From the NCBI GenBank assembly GCA_963819635.1, contig CAWFWX010000003.1:186001-250000 (forward strand): a stretch of DNA of 64,000 nt, in the 5' to 3' direction. The notes under the pieces were generated by a model. That model was not told the DNA's origin. It saw only the letters and a list, made by a program, of their open reading frames with translations, and ran no database searches. Positions 26,881-36,140 of this stretch are shown piece by piece. This DNA is from JACVRW01 sp963819635. GTDB lineage: Bacteria; Actinomycetota; Thermoleophilia; Solirubrobacterales; Thermoleophilaceae. The position numbers and the translations under genes were made by a program. Each line of letters begins with the position of its first letter. Positions within the stretch are counted from its first letter, which is position 1.

Positions 26881-26907
26881 GGGGACGCGGGGCGCAAAGC
26901 TCGAAGC

Positions 26908-27663
26908 ATGGCTTCCACCGCCGGCTCGGCCATTGCGCACGAGCCGCAGCTGCTCGGCCAGACCGTCGTCCTCATCGGCGGCAGCGCGGGAATCGGCCTC
27001 GAGACCGCCCGTCGCGCGCGCAGTGAGGGCGCCGACGTGGTACTCGCCGGCCGGGATCCCGAGCGCCTCGAGCAGGCGGCGCGCGACGTCGAGGCTCGGA
27101 GCACAGCCGCCTTCGACGCCAACGACGCCGCGTCGCTCAGGGGCTTCTTCGAGGACCTGCCCGACCCGATCGACCACGTGCTGATCACAGCCGGCGGCCC
27201 GCACTACGTCCCTCTGCTCGAGATGGACGCGGCTCAGGTGCACGACACTCTCGGGGACCACGTGGTGATGGCGCTCGCGGTCGCGCGCGCCACCCGCGGC
27301 AAGATGAGGCCGGGCGGCTCGCTGCTGCTGATGGGCGGCACGGGCGGCCGGAAGATCAGTCGCGACCTGGGGCTGTTCTCGGCGGCGACCGCCGTGCTGC
27401 CTCCCTTCACGGCGGCGCTCGCGCTCGAGCTCGCCCCGATTCGGGTCAACCTCATCGCCGCCGGCTTCGTCGACACCCCGTTGTCGGCGTCGCTCCTCGG
27501 CGACGGACTCGAGGCCCGGCGCGAGGAGCTCCGGGCGAAGCTCCCCATCGGGCGCGTGGTGGGACCGGCCGACGTCGCCGCGCTCGCCGTGCACCTCATG
27601 GCGAACACCGCGCTGACCGGCGCGACATACGACATCGACGGCGGCCAGCAGTTCGTCTCATGA
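26908..27663 (+). CDS. Short-chain dehydrogenase/reductase
   Basis: A 251 aa classical-fold SDR, NAD(P)-dependent oxidoreductase. The cofactor motif is GGSAGIGLETARRA with Arg in VLAGRDPE, hinting at NADP. The active-site region is atypical: where most SDRs have Ser and Tyr-x3-Lys, the protein shows GGTGGRKISRDLGLFSA, so Tyr seems absent. The C-terminus has VNLIAAGFVDTPL and the closing TYDIDGGQQFV. ATG 26908 is chosen over an upstream frame that would run through the inverted repeat. It overlaps the next gene by 4 bp. Confidence 0.85.
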   Translation: MASTAGSAIAHEPQLLGQTVVLIGGSAGIGLETARRARSEGADVVLAGRDPERLEQAARDVEARSTAAFDANDAASLRGFFEDLPDPIDHVLITAGGPHYVPLLEMDAAQVHDTLGDHVVMALAVARATRGKMRPGGSLLLMGGTGGRKISRDLGLFSAATAVLPPFTAALALELAPIRVNLIAAGFVDTPLSASLLGDGLEARREELRAKLPIGRVVGPADVAALAVHLMANTALTGATYDIDGGQQFVS

Positions 27664-28313
27664 CCGGCCTGAGCCAAACCGGCGCGATTGGGCTCAGCCG
27701 CGATCAGGCGCGGGCGGTGTTCGGGCAGGTCATGGGCCTCGTCGCCCTGACGCTCGGGTTCCTGGCCTTCGGCGCGTACATCGGCCGCGATCTGAGCGGG
27801 GGCTGGGGAATCCTCTTCTTCATCGCGAGCTTCGCGTGCATCTTCGGCCTCAACGTGGCGTCCTCGCGGCGGAACGAGCAGCTCGCGATCACGCTTCTGT
27901 TCGGCCTCGGCCTGCTGCTGGGGCTTGCGCTTGGGCCGGTGCTGAGCTCGTATGTCGAGGCCGATCCAGCGGCGGTCTGGCAGGCCGCCGGCGCGACGGG
28001 CGGATTCGTCGCGGCCCTCGGCACGGCCGGCTACGCGACTCGCCGCGACCTGTCCTCGTGGTACCGCGTCCTGTTCTGGGCGCTGCTCGGGCTGATCCTG
28101 TTCGGGCTCGTCGCGATCTTCGTCTCGATCCCGGCCGAGAACCTGATCTGGTCGATCGCGGGCCTCGTGATCTTCGGCGGCTACACGATCCTCGACTTCA
28201 ACCGGCTCCGTCGCTCGGGCCAGGAGGACGCGGTGCCGATCGCCGCGAGCATCTTCCTGGACGTGACGAACATCTTCCTGTTCTTCCTGCAGCTGTTCGG
28301 CAGCCGGGACTAG
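27660..28313 (+). CDS. Bax inhibitor-1 family membrane protein
   Basis: A 217 aa integral membrane protein of the BI-1/YccA (TMBIM) type with seven hydrophobic helices. The family hallmark appears near the end as GGYTILDFNRLRR followed by IAASIFLDVTNIFLFFLQLF. Bacterial members conduct or leak cations and may interact with membrane proteases; the role here is unknown. The ATG overlaps the SDR stop (ATGA), and the redoxin gene starts 6 bp downstream, so the three are probably one transcript. Confidence 0.88.
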   Translation: MTGLSQTGAIGLSRDQARAVFGQVMGLVALTLGFLAFGAYIGRDLSGGWGILFFIASFACIFGLNVASSRRNEQLAITLLFGLGLLLGLALGPVLSSYVEADPAAVWQAAGATGGFVAALGTAGYATRRDLSSWYRVLFWALLGLILFGLVAIFVSIPAENLIWSIAGLVIFGGYTILDFNRLRRSGQEDAVPIAASIFLDVTNIFLFFLQLFGSRD

Positions 28314-28319
28314 GCGACC

Positions 28320-29231
28320 GTGTTCGAACGTGTGCACATGCCCGCCCTCGACGGGGCGACTGGGTGGCTCAACTCCGAGCCGCTCGGCCTCGCCGAGCTG
28401 CGCGGCCACGTCGTGCTCGTGAACTTCTGGACCTTGACCTGCATCAACTGGCTGCGCCAGGAGCCGTACGTGCGCGCGTGGTCGCAGGCCTACCGAGACA
28501 GCGGCTTGATCGTGATCGGAGTGCACACGCCGGAGTTCTCGTTCGAGCACGACTTCGACGGCGTGCGGCGGGCCGTGAAGGAGCGTGACATCGACTACCC
28601 CGTCGCGGCCGACAACGACTACGCCGTCTGGAGCGCGTTCGCCAACCACTACTGGCCGGCGCTCTACTTCGTCGACAGCGACGGGATCATCCGCGACGAG
28701 CACTTCGGCGAAGGACGTTACGAGCGATCTGAGCGCGTCATCCAGGAGCTGCTCGGCGTCGAGCGCGAACTTGTCTCGGTCGAAGCGCTCGGCGTGGAGG
28801 CGGCGGCGGACTGGGACCAGCTGCGCACCCCCGAGACCTATCTCGGCTCCTCGCGCATCGAGGGCCGCACGTCCGCGCCTCCCGAGGACCTGCGCCTGAA
28901 CCACTGGACCCTCAGCGGCGAGTGGACGATCGGGCCCGAGAACGTCCTGCTCGAGGAGGCCGGCGGGAGCATCGCCTACCGGTTCCAGGCGCGCGACGCG
29001 CATCTCGTGCTGTCGCCCGGAGCTCGAGAGCCGATTCCGTTCCGGGTAATTCTCGACGGCGAGCCTCCCGGCGCGTCACACGGCGTGGACGTGGACGAGG
29101 AGGGCAACGGCCTGCTTTCGGACGGCCGCCTGTACCAGCTCGTGCGCGAGCACGACGCCGTCCGCGAGCGGACGCTTCAGATCACCTTCCTCGAGCCGGG
29201 CGCCGAGGCGTACGCGTTCACGTTCGGGTAG
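28320..29231 (+). CDS. DipZ-like thioredoxin-fold protein lacking the second Cys
   Basis: A 303 aa protein. Residues ~1-140 are a redoxin/TlpA-like domain: VLVNFWTLTCINWLRQEPYVRAW, VIGVHTPEFSFEH and YWPALYFVDSDG. In DipZ-type proteins the active site is often CxxC; here it is C-I-N-W, with only the first Cys. Residues ~170-300 are a beta-rich C-terminal domain (LNHWTLSGEWTIG) typical of the cytochrome c biogenesis/DipZ C-terminus. No signal peptide is seen. GTG 28320 starts it. It precedes a flavin disulfide oxidoreductase by 17 bp, so the two may form a redox pair. Confidence 0.8.
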   Translation: MFERVHMPALDGATGWLNSEPLGLAELRGHVVLVNFWTLTCINWLRQEPYVRAWSQAYRDSGLIVIGVHTPEFSFEHDFDGVRRAVKERDIDYPVAADNDYAVWSAFANHYWPALYFVDSDGIIRDEHFGEGRYERSERVIQELLGVERELVSVEALGVEAAADWDQLRTPETYLGSSRIEGRTSAPPEDLRLNHWTLSGEWTIGPENVLLEEAGGSIAYRFQARDAHLVLSPGAREPIPFRVILDGEPPGASHGVDVDEEGNGLLSDGRLYQLVREHDAVRERTLQITFLEPGAEAYAFTFG

Positions 29232-29248
29232 CCAGCGAAGGAGTCGCG

Positions 29249-30610
29249 GTGAGCAACGACTACGACGTCATCGTCCTGGGCGCGGGGTCGCCGGGTGAGC
29301 ACTGCGCGGGGGCGCTGGCCGAGGGCGGCCTCCGGGTCGCGGTCGTCGAGCGCGAGCTCGTCGGGGGTGAGTGCTCCTATTGGGCCTGTATCCCGTCGAA
29401 GACGCTGTTGCGGCCCGGCGAGGCGGTTCACGCAGCGCGTGAGGCGGCGGCGAGCGCGGAGGTCGATGTCGACGAAGCGCTCGCCTGGCGTGACTTCATG
29501 GTGTCGAACTACTCCGACGCGGGCCAGGAGCGCTGGCTGGCCGACCACGGGATCGACCTTCTGCGCGGCACCGGCCGCCTCGCGGGAATCGGCGCGGTCG
29601 AGGTGGACGGCGTGCGGCATACCGCCGAGCACATCGTCCTGGCCAACGGCGCCGATCCGATCGTGCCGCCCATCCCGGGCCTGCGAGAGCTCGACGGAAT
29701 CTGGACGAACCGCGAGGCAACCGGAATGAAGGCGGTCCCGCGGCGCCTGCTCGTGCTTGGCGGCGGTCCGGTCGGCGTGGAGATGGCACAGGCCGTGCGT
29801 CGGTTCGGCGGCGAGGTCGCGCTGGTCGAGGGCGCCGACCATCTGCTCGCGCGCGAGCCCGCGCCGCTGGGTGAGGCGCTGAGCGAGGTCCTGCGCCGCG
29901 ACGGCATCGAGCTCGTGCTGGGTGTGCACGCCAGCGGCGCCCGGCGCGAGGGCGAGGACTACGTTCTCGAGTTCGGCGACGGGCGCGAGCTGCGCGGTGA
30001 TCGCCTGCTCGTCGCGACCGGACGGCGGCCGCGTGTCGACGGGCTCGGTCTCGAGACCGTGGGCATCGACCCCGACTCGCACGGGGTCCCGGTCGACGCT
30101 CAGCTGCGCGCGGGCGAGCGCCTCTGGGCGATCGGCGACGTCACCGGGCTCTTCCCGCTCACCCACGTCGGCAAGTACCAGGGCGACGTCGTGGCCGCGA
30201 ACATCATCGGCGAGCGGCGTGAGGCCAACTACGAAGCCGTGCCGCGTGTCACCTACACGGACCCGCAGGCGGCCGCGGTGGGGGCGGCCGAGGCGCGCTT
30301 CAGCGGTACAGCGCTCGTGTCAGAGCTGCCGAAGACCGAGACCTACACACGCGAGTACGCCGTTTCCAATGGCTTCCTGACGCTGCTGAGCGACGGCGAG
30401 CGCCTCACCGGCGCCTACGCGCTCGGTCCCGAGGCGGGCGAGTGGCTGCAGCAGGCCACGCTGGCGATCCGCGCGCACGTTCCGGTGGAGGTCCTGGCCG
30501 ACACCATCCAACCGTTTCCGACGTTCTCGGAGATCTACATCGAAGCTCTGAAGGCGCTACGCGGCGAGTTCGCGGCGGCTTCCCCCGCGGAGCACAGCTA
30601 CACCTCTTAG
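29249..30610 (+). CDS. Pyridine nucleotide-disulfide oxidoreductase (Lpd/MerA-like)
   Basis: A 453 aa class-I flavoprotein disulfide reductase. The FAD motif is VIVLGAGSPGEHCAG, the redox disulfide appears as GGECSYWACIPSK (Cys-x4-Cys), the NAD(P) site is LVLGGGPVGVEMAQAV, and the second FAD contact is WAIGDVTGLFPLTHVG. The C-terminal active-site base region reads QPFPTFSE, where lipoamide dehydrogenases have a His, so the substrate may differ from lipoamide. GTG 29249 follows a GAAGGAG site. It is separated by 17 bp from the thioredoxin-like gene, which suggests cooperation in thiol redox reactions. Confidence 0.88.
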   Translation: MSNDYDVIVLGAGSPGEHCAGALAEGGLRVAVVERELVGGECSYWACIPSKTLLRPGEAVHAAREAAASAEVDVDEALAWRDFMVSNYSDAGQERWLADHGIDLLRGTGRLAGIGAVEVDGVRHTAEHIVLANGADPIVPPIPGLRELDGIWTNREATGMKAVPRRLLVLGGGPVGVEMAQAVRRFGGEVALVEGADHLLAREPAPLGEALSEVLRRDGIELVLGVHASGARREGEDYVLEFGDGRELRGDRLLVATGRRPRVDGLGLETVGIDPDSHGVPVDAQLRAGERLWAIGDVTGLFPLTHVGKYQGDVVAANIIGERREANYEAVPRVTYTDPQAAAVGAAEARFSGTALVSELPKTETYTREYAVSNGFLTLLSDGERLTGAYALGPEAGEWLQQATLAIRAHVPVEVLADTIQPFPTFSEIYIEALKALRGEFAAASPAEHSYTS

Positions 30611-31962
30611 GCAGGATCGTTGCCGGTTCTCAGGACCGGGCAGACGAACCCGAAGGTCGGGTGCGACTCGAACGACTCGGAGAACGACGAGGTGGGGGAG
30701 GCCTTGGTGCCGAACCAGGAGCTCTTCACCGGCGCCTTCACCTTCTTGCCGGTGCGCCCGCCGCTGTCGATCTTGACCACGTCGACGCCGCGGTAGGCGT
30801 CGGCGGTGTAGACGATCTCGCCGTTCGGGTCGGTCGGCGACCAGTAGGCCGCCCAGGTCGAGCCGTTGGCCGGGATGTAGTAGCCGACCTGCGCGATCTC
30901 GGTCGGCGTGCGGTAGTCGAGGAAGCGCACGCCCTGCTCGTACCAGCCGACCGCCGCGACGCCGTCCTTCGCGTCGAACCAGTGCGACGAGCAGTTGACC
31001 GTCACCGGCGCCTTGGAGTCCACGGCCCCGCTCGTGAACATGCCGTTCAGCTCCGTCTCCCAGGTGTCCCGAGGCGCGATCGTGCCGCTCTTCAGGCCGG
31101 AGAGGTCCCAGGTCTCGAACTTGCCCTGACCGCGGCACCCGCCGGGTGGGACCTCGTCGGTGTCGATGTAGTCCTCCTCCGTCACGAGCAGCGTCTTCCC
31201 GCGACGCTGGGAGTTGTGGAGGATGAAGTCGTTGTAGGGCGAGGGGTTGCGCCCCGCGTCGCCCGTGGTGCCCACCAGCTGCGGGGCCAGCGGATTCGCG
31301 GTCAGCTTGTAGCCGGCAGCACCGCCGCCGCCCACGTTCCAAACCGTGCCGGTGCTGTCGAGCTCGGTGTCGTGCGACACGTTGAACGCGTCGCTGTCGG
31401 CTGCGGCCGACTCGAACTTGCCGAGCGAGCGCGGCGCGGTCGGCACGCTCACGTCGACGACCTCGACGCGGTTCCCGCCGTCGATCCACAGCTGCGAGCA
31501 GTCGGCCTTGACGAAGTTCGCGATGTGGCCGGAGCCGCGCTCGCCGCTGGCGGTCAGGCCGAGCGGCAGAACCGCGCTGACCGTGGGCGACGTTGGGTTG
31601 GCGATGTTGATCACGTAGAGGATCGAGCCGAGATCGAGCTCCGCGCGGTCGTTCACCACGATCAGCTTGTTGCCGCACAGGTCGACGTCCTCGTTCTCGA
31701 AGTGCGGCAGCGCGAGGAAGCCGGCCGGGACCGGCGTGTCGGCCTTGGCGATGTCGAGCACGGTGACGCCGCCCCAGCCACTCACGAAGGCGTAGTGGTC
31801 CTTGAAGGTCATGCCGGCTGCGCTGCCGGGCACGTGCCCGACCACGTGCACGTTGCTCGACGTCGCGAGCGGCGGCTCGGCCGGGAGCTGCGCGGCGGCC
31901 GGCACGGCAGCCAAGAGCGCGGCCAAAGCGGCCAGCACGAATGACGACGAAAGGCGACCCAC
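30607..31962 (-). CDS. Secreted LVIVD-type beta-propeller protein
   Basis: A 451 aa exported protein with a signal peptide (about residues 1-24, cleavage near AAAQ). The mature part contains several LVIVD-like blades, for example GVTVLDIAKADTP, ILYVINIANPTSP and RVEVVDVSVPTAP, predicted to make a beta-propeller. Single cysteines occur in D-L-C-G-N, A-D-C-S-Q, G-G-C-R-G, V-N-C-S-S and V-C-P-V. Function unknown; such propellers are common on the surface of actinobacteria. The gene is convergent with the oxidoreductase (4 bp overlap) and divergent from the PKD protein 71 bp away. Confidence 0.82.
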   Translation of the reverse strand: MGRLSSSFVLAALAALLAAVPAAAQLPAEPPLATSSNVHVVGHVPGSAAGMTFKDHYAFVSGWGGVTVLDIAKADTPVPAGFLALPHFENEDVDLCGNKLIVVNDRAELDLGSILYVINIANPTSPTVSAVLPLGLTASGERGSGHIANFVKADCSQLWIDGGNRVEVVDVSVPTAPRSLGKFESAAADSDAFNVSHDTELDSTGTVWNVGGGGAAGYKLTANPLAPQLVGTTGDAGRNPSPYNDFILHNSQRRGKTLLVTEEDYIDTDEVPPGGCRGQGKFETWDLSGLKSGTIAPRDTWETELNGMFTSGAVDSKAPVTVNCSSHWFDAKDGVAAVGWYEQGVRFLDYRTPTEIAQVGYYIPANGSTWAAYWSPTDPNGEIVYTADAYRGVDVVKIDSGGRTGKKVKAPVKSSWFGTKASPTSSFSESFESHPTFGFVCPVLRTGNDPA

Positions 31963-32033
31963 CTCGTGCAGCTTTCCCGTGCAGGTCGATCCTTAACCGG
32001 GCAAGGAGGGGTGGTCTGAGATAGCGTGGCCCA

Positions 32034-34106
32034 ATGAGGAGGGCGTCGCTGACCCTCTTGGTGCTCGCGGCCACTCTCGGGGCCGCCGCGTCCGCTCACG
32101 CCGCCGCCTGGCTGACGCCGCCGGAGACCCTCTCGACCGGCGGCGGCGACGCGAGCGCCCCGCTTCGCGCGGTCGCCGATCCGGGCAAGGACCTCTTTCT
32201 CGCGTGGAAGCGCGGCGACGTGATCGAGGTCGGCGTGCGGCCGGCCGGCGGCTCCTTCGGCCTCGCCCAGCTGTACGGATGCCCGCCGAGCACCTTCTGC
32301 TCCTCGGCCCACGATCCGGATGTGGCGGTCGATGCGGACGGCAACTCCATCGTGGTGTTCGTCCTCGACGGGCTTCTCAGAGCATTCGAGCGGACGGCCG
32401 GCGGCAGCTACGCGCAGCTTCCGGACATCACCTCGGCCGTGAACGTGAGCCAGCCGCTCGCGGAGTTCATGCCCGACGGCACGGCGATCGTCGTCTGGCG
32501 GCAGGAGAACTCGGGGCTGCTCGCGGCGGAACGACCGCCAGGCGGCTCGTTCGGCGCCCCGATCCCCATCCACGCCGAGTCGGGCGGCGAGGAGGTCGGC
32601 CCGAACGCGTACGCGCTCGCGACCGGCGGTGCGGGCAGCGCGATCGTGGCGTTCGCGACGGAAGCCTCCTCCGCGAGCACCACGACGGCCAGGCTCAAGA
32701 CCGTCTACCGCGCGCCCGCGGGCTGGGAGGGAACACAGCAGGTCGCGCAGAAGAGCGTCTCCAGCGACCTGGACTGTCTCCGGTCGATCGCCTTCGTCAG
32801 CCCGGCCGTGGTGTTGGACCGCGCCGCGAACGCGGCCGCTGCAACCCGCATCTTCCTGAGCAGCACCAACGGGCCAGGCGTGGGCTGCGGCCCTGAACCC
32901 CCGGTCCAGACGAGGGTCCTGGCCGCCCGTCGGCCGGCCGATGTCGCCTGGTTGCCGCCCGTCGAGTTCGAGAACTCGTCCACAAGCGCGGGCGACGCGC
33001 CCGCGCTCGCGTTCACCTCGGCGGGCGAGGCGGTGGCGGCGTGGGGCCAGACGGCCGTCGGCGGCAGCTCGATGCGCTACGTGGTCGGGCCGGCCGGAAG
33101 CTTCACGTTCGGCGCCGCCGCGACCGTTCCGGGGAGCGCCACGGCTTCAGGGGACCTGCTCACGGACCCTCAGCTGGTTCCGCTGGCCGAAGGGGGCACC
33201 CTGCTGGGCTTCATCCGCCAGAGCGGTGTCGACTGGTCCATTGCGTACTCACTGCGACCGGCTGGCGCACCATTCGGGGCCACATCGCCGGCGACGACGT
33301 CAGCGCAGGTGCTGACGCGCCTGAAGCTGGGGGCCACCCCTGCCGGCGACGTCGCGGCGACGTGGCTGCAGGACGACGACGCCGGCAACGCGCGCGTCCG
33401 CTCGCTGATCTATGACGCCTCGCCGCCGACGATCGCGGACGTGAATGTGCCTGCGAGCGGCGACGTGGGGGGCCAGCTCGCGATGAGCGCATCGGCTACC
33501 GACGCGTTCTCGCCGGTCACGTTCGGCTGGGCGTTCGGCGACGGCGCGACCGCGACCGGGGCCGCGACGACGCACGCCTACGGAGCGACGGGAAGCTTCG
33601 ACGTGACCGTCACCGCCACGGACGCCGCGGCCAACTCGTCGACGGCGACGAGGACGACCGCGATCGCGGTCGACCCGAGCCCGGAGTTCCTCGGCGGCAT
33701 CGTGCTGGCGAACGCGCGTCTTAGGGCCGCCGCGCGGGGCGCCAGCGCCATCCCCACGCAGCGCCGGCGCCGCCGCGTGCCGATCGGCACCCGCGTCACC
33801 TTCCGGCTCAGCGAGGCCGCATCCGTGCGCTTCACGGTCGAGCGTGCGCGGGCGGGCAGGCGTGTGCGCGGGCGGTGCGTGAAGCCCACCCGCCGGAACC
33901 GCCAGCGGCGGAAGTGCACGCGCTACGTGCGTCAGCGAGGCAGCTTCACCGTGCCGGCGGGCGCCGGCGAGACGCGCTTCCGCTTCACGGGTCGCCTCCG
34001 GGCGCGGAAGCTGCGGCCGGCGCGCTATCGCCTCGTCGCCGTCGCCACCGACGAGACCGGCAAGCGCTCCGCGCCGACGCGGGCGAGTTTCACGATCGTC
34101 CGCTGA
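32034..34106 (+). CDS. Secreted PKD-domain protein with Arg-rich C-terminal module
   Basis: A 690 aa exported protein. Signal peptide at residues 1-24. Residues ~25-455 form a repeated beta structure of F-x-A-W-x-R/G and A-V-A-A-W-G type strands, probably a propeller. A PKD domain covers ~463-545 (GWAFGDGATATGAATTHAYG). The C-terminal ~110 residues are a basic module with RVTFRLSEAASVRFTVERA, GRCVKP and FRFTGRLRARKLRPARYRL; I associate it with Thermoleophilia surface proteins, where it may serve in wall attachment. Ligand unknown. Confidence 0.82.
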   Translation: MRRASLTLLVLAATLGAAASAHAAAWLTPPETLSTGGGDASAPLRAVADPGKDLFLAWKRGDVIEVGVRPAGGSFGLAQLYGCPPSTFCSSAHDPDVAVDADGNSIVVFVLDGLLRAFERTAGGSYAQLPDITSAVNVSQPLAEFMPDGTAIVVWRQENSGLLAAERPPGGSFGAPIPIHAESGGEEVGPNAYALATGGAGSAIVAFATEASSASTTTARLKTVYRAPAGWEGTQQVAQKSVSSDLDCLRSIAFVSPAVVLDRAANAAAATRIFLSSTNGPGVGCGPEPPVQTRVLAARRPADVAWLPPVEFENSSTSAGDAPALAFTSAGEAVAAWGQTAVGGSSMRYVVGPAGSFTFGAAATVPGSATASGDLLTDPQLVPLAEGGTLLGFIRQSGVDWSIAYSLRPAGAPFGATSPATTSAQVLTRLKLGATPAGDVAATWLQDDDAGNARVRSLIYDASPPTIADVNVPASGDVGGQLAMSASATDAFSPVTFGWAFGDGATATGAATTHAYGATGSFDVTVTATDAAANSSTATRTTAIAVDPSPEFLGGIVLANARLRAAARGASAIPTQRRRRRVPIGTRVTFRLSEAASVRFTVERARAGRRVRGRCVKPTRRNRQRRKCTRYVRQRGSFTVPAGAGETRFRFTGRLRARKLRPARYRLVAVATDETGKRSAPTRASFTIVR

Positions 34107-34124
34107 GGGCTAGGCTGGCCGACC

Positions 34125-34973
34125 TTGCGGCTCTGCGTGATGGTCGAGGGGCAGGAGGGCGTGACCTGGGACGACTGGGTCGCGCTCGCGCGCGCAACCG
34201 AGGAGCTCGGGTTCGAGGCGCTGTTTCGGTCGGACCACTACGGCCCGGTCGTCGGCGAGCGGGAGCTCGGCTCGCTCGACGCGTGGACGACGCTCGCCGC
34301 CCTGGCCGCGATCACCTCGCGGATTCGGCTCGGCACGCTCGTCTCACCGGCAACCTTCAGGCATCCGTCGGTCCTGGCGAAATCCGCGGTGACGGTGGAC
34401 CACGTATCGGGCGGGCGCGTCGAGCTCGGCATGGGCGCCGGGTGGAACGAGGGGGAGCACGTGCGCTACGGCTTTCCCTTCCCGCCCACGAGCGAGCGGA
34501 TGGACATCTTCGCCGAGCAGCTCGAGATCGTGCACCGGCAGCTCACGCGCGAGCCGTTCTCGTTCGAGGGCGAGCACTACCGGCTCGAGGACGCCAATCC
34601 CCAGCCGAAGCCGGTCCAGTCGCCGCACCTGCCGCTGATCGTAGGCGGGCGCGGGCGCCCCCGGAGCGTGGCGCTCGCGGCGCGCTGGGCCGACGAGTAC
34701 AACACCGTCTCGCCGACGCCGGACGAGTGCCGGGCGCTTCGCCAGCGCATCGCGGAGGCCTGCGAGCGCGAGGGAAGGGACCCGCTTCCGCTCTCCGTCA
34801 TGACCGGCCTGATCCGCTCACCGGACGAGGCGGTCCGGCGGCTGACTGAGCTGGCGGAGGCGGGCGTGACGCGCGTGATGCTCCAGCACTTGGAGCATCG
34901 GGATCTGGATGTGCTCGACGTGATCGCAAGAGAGGTCGCGCCGGCGGTTGCACCGCGCAATTCACGCGGATAG
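34125..34973 (+). CDS. LLM-class (F420-like) oxidoreductase
   Basis: A 282 aa luciferase-like monooxygenase-fold protein. Typical segments are LARATEELGFEALFRSDHY, ITSRIRLGTLVSPATFRHP, SGGRVELGMGAGWNEGEH, and LPLIVGGRGRPRSVALAARW. Most actinobacterial members use coenzyme F420 or FMN to oxidise or reduce small substrates; the substrate is not predictable. The TTG at 34125 gives the normal N-terminus (M-R-L-C-V-M). It stands between two secreted-protein genes with short spacing. Confidence 0.88.
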   Translation: MRLCVMVEGQEGVTWDDWVALARATEELGFEALFRSDHYGPVVGERELGSLDAWTTLAALAAITSRIRLGTLVSPATFRHPSVLAKSAVTVDHVSGGRVELGMGAGWNEGEHVRYGFPFPPTSERMDIFAEQLEIVHRQLTREPFSFEGEHYRLEDANPQPKPVQSPHLPLIVGGRGRPRSVALAARWADEYNTVSPTPDECRALRQRIAEACEREGRDPLPLSVMTGLIRSPDEAVRRLTELAEAGVTRVMLQHLEHRDLDVLDVIAREVAPAVAPRNSRG

Positions 34974-34982
34974 GTTCGGTCG

Positions 34983-36140
34983 ATGAAGACTCGCGTCTGG
35001 ATCCTCGCGCTGCTGTCCATCCTCGCACTGGGGGCGCTGATGGCACCCACTGCGGGGGCGAAGAAGAAGGCCAAGCATCAGACGAATGAGCGCGAGCAGA
35101 GCCCGCTCGTGATCGGCCACCGCGGCGCGAGCGGCTTCGTGCCGGAGCACACGCTCCAGTCGTACAGGCTGGCGATCAAGCTCGGGGCGGACTACATCGA
35201 GCCGGACCTCGTCGCGACGAAGGACGGCGTGCTGATCGCCCGCCACGAGCCGATCATCGGCGACTCCAATCCCGCCACCACGGGCGATTCGACGAACGTC
35301 GGGGACCACCCCGAGTTCGCCAGCCGCGAGAAGACCAGGACGCTGGACGGCGTTCCGACGACCGGATTCTGGGCGTCCGACTTCACGCTCGCGGAGATCA
35401 AGACGCTCGGGGCCAGGCAGACGCGCGGCGGACGCCCCACCGAGTTCAACGGGAAGTTCAAGGTCCCGACTCTCCAGGAGGTCATCGACCTCGCGCAGCG
35501 CGAGTCGAAGAAGCGCGGCAGGACGATCGGCATCTACCCGGAGACGAAGCACCCGACCTTCCACCAGACGCTCACTCCGCCGCTGCCGCTCGAGGGCAGG
35601 CTCGTGAAGGTCCTGAAGCGCAATGGGCTCAATCGCCGGAGCGCACCGGTCTTCATCCAGTCGTTCGAACAGGCGAACCTCAAGCAGCTGAACAGCATGA
35701 CCCCGGTGCGGCTCGTGCAGCTCATGGACGCCAACGACACCGACGCGAACGGCAACCCGACCTTCGCCGCGCCGTTCGACCGTCCGTACGACTGGACTGT
35801 CTCCGGGCGTACGGACTTCTTCGATTACTTCGCGACGAACGCCGGTCTCGACGAGGTCAAGACCTACGCCGACGGCATCGGCCCGTGGAAGGTCTACATC
35901 ATCCCGATCACCGGGGGAGGGGGCGGGGTGCCGAAGACGCCGACCACTCTCGTCGCTCGGGCGCACGCGCGTGGCCTGCTCGTGCACACATGGACGTTCC
36001 GCGACGACGCGTTCCCCTCCGGCTTCGCGGGCGGACCGGTCGACGAGTATCTCGCCTTCTACAGGGCAAAGGTCGACGGGGTCTTCTCCGACTTCCCGGA
36101 CACGGCTTGGGCCGCGAGGGAGATCTTCAGGGGTCTCTAG
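34983..36140 (+). CDS. Secreted glycerophosphodiester phosphodiesterase
   Basis: A 385 aa exported enzyme that hydrolyses glycerophosphodiesters to glycerol-3-phosphate and an alcohol. Signal peptide residues 1-26 (cleavage near A-G-A-K). The catalytic GDPD motif is HRGASGFVPEHTLQSY with the two active-site His/Arg, followed by GADYIEPDLVATKDGVLIARHEP and IYPETKHP. The end HTWTFRDDAFPSGF and GVFSDFPDTA closes the TIM barrel. Long insertions resemble the periplasmic GlpQ type. It converges with the TSUP gene, overlapping by 4 bp. Confidence 0.92.
   Translation: MKTRVWILALLSILALGALMAPTAGAKKKAKHQTNEREQSPLVIGHRGASGFVPEHTLQSYRLAIKLGADYIEPDLVATKDGVLIARHEPIIGDSNPATTGDSTNVGDHPEFASREKTRTLDGVPTTGFWASDFTLAEIKTLGARQTRGGRPTEFNGKFKVPTLQEVIDLAQRESKKRGRTIGIYPETKHPTFHQTLTPPLPLEGRLVKVLKRNGLNRRSAPVFIQSFEQANLKQLNSMTPVRLVQLMDANDTDANGNPTFAAPFDRPYDWTVSGRTDFFDYFATNAGLDEVKTYADGIGPWKVYIIPITGGGGGVPKTPTTLVARAHARGLLVHTWTFRDDAFPSGFAGGPVDEYLAFYRAKVDGVFSDFPDTAWAAREIFRGL

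Noticed and set aside
27234..29003. 589-codon minus-strand frame across the SDR, Bax-inhibitor-like and redoxin genes
   Set aside because: It runs through three well-supported plus-strand genes with 4-6 bp spacing and has no recognisable domain.
30442..31944. 500-codon plus-strand frame opposite the beta-propeller gene
   Set aside because: The minus-strand frame has a signal peptide and LVIVD repeats; this one is its antisense shadow.
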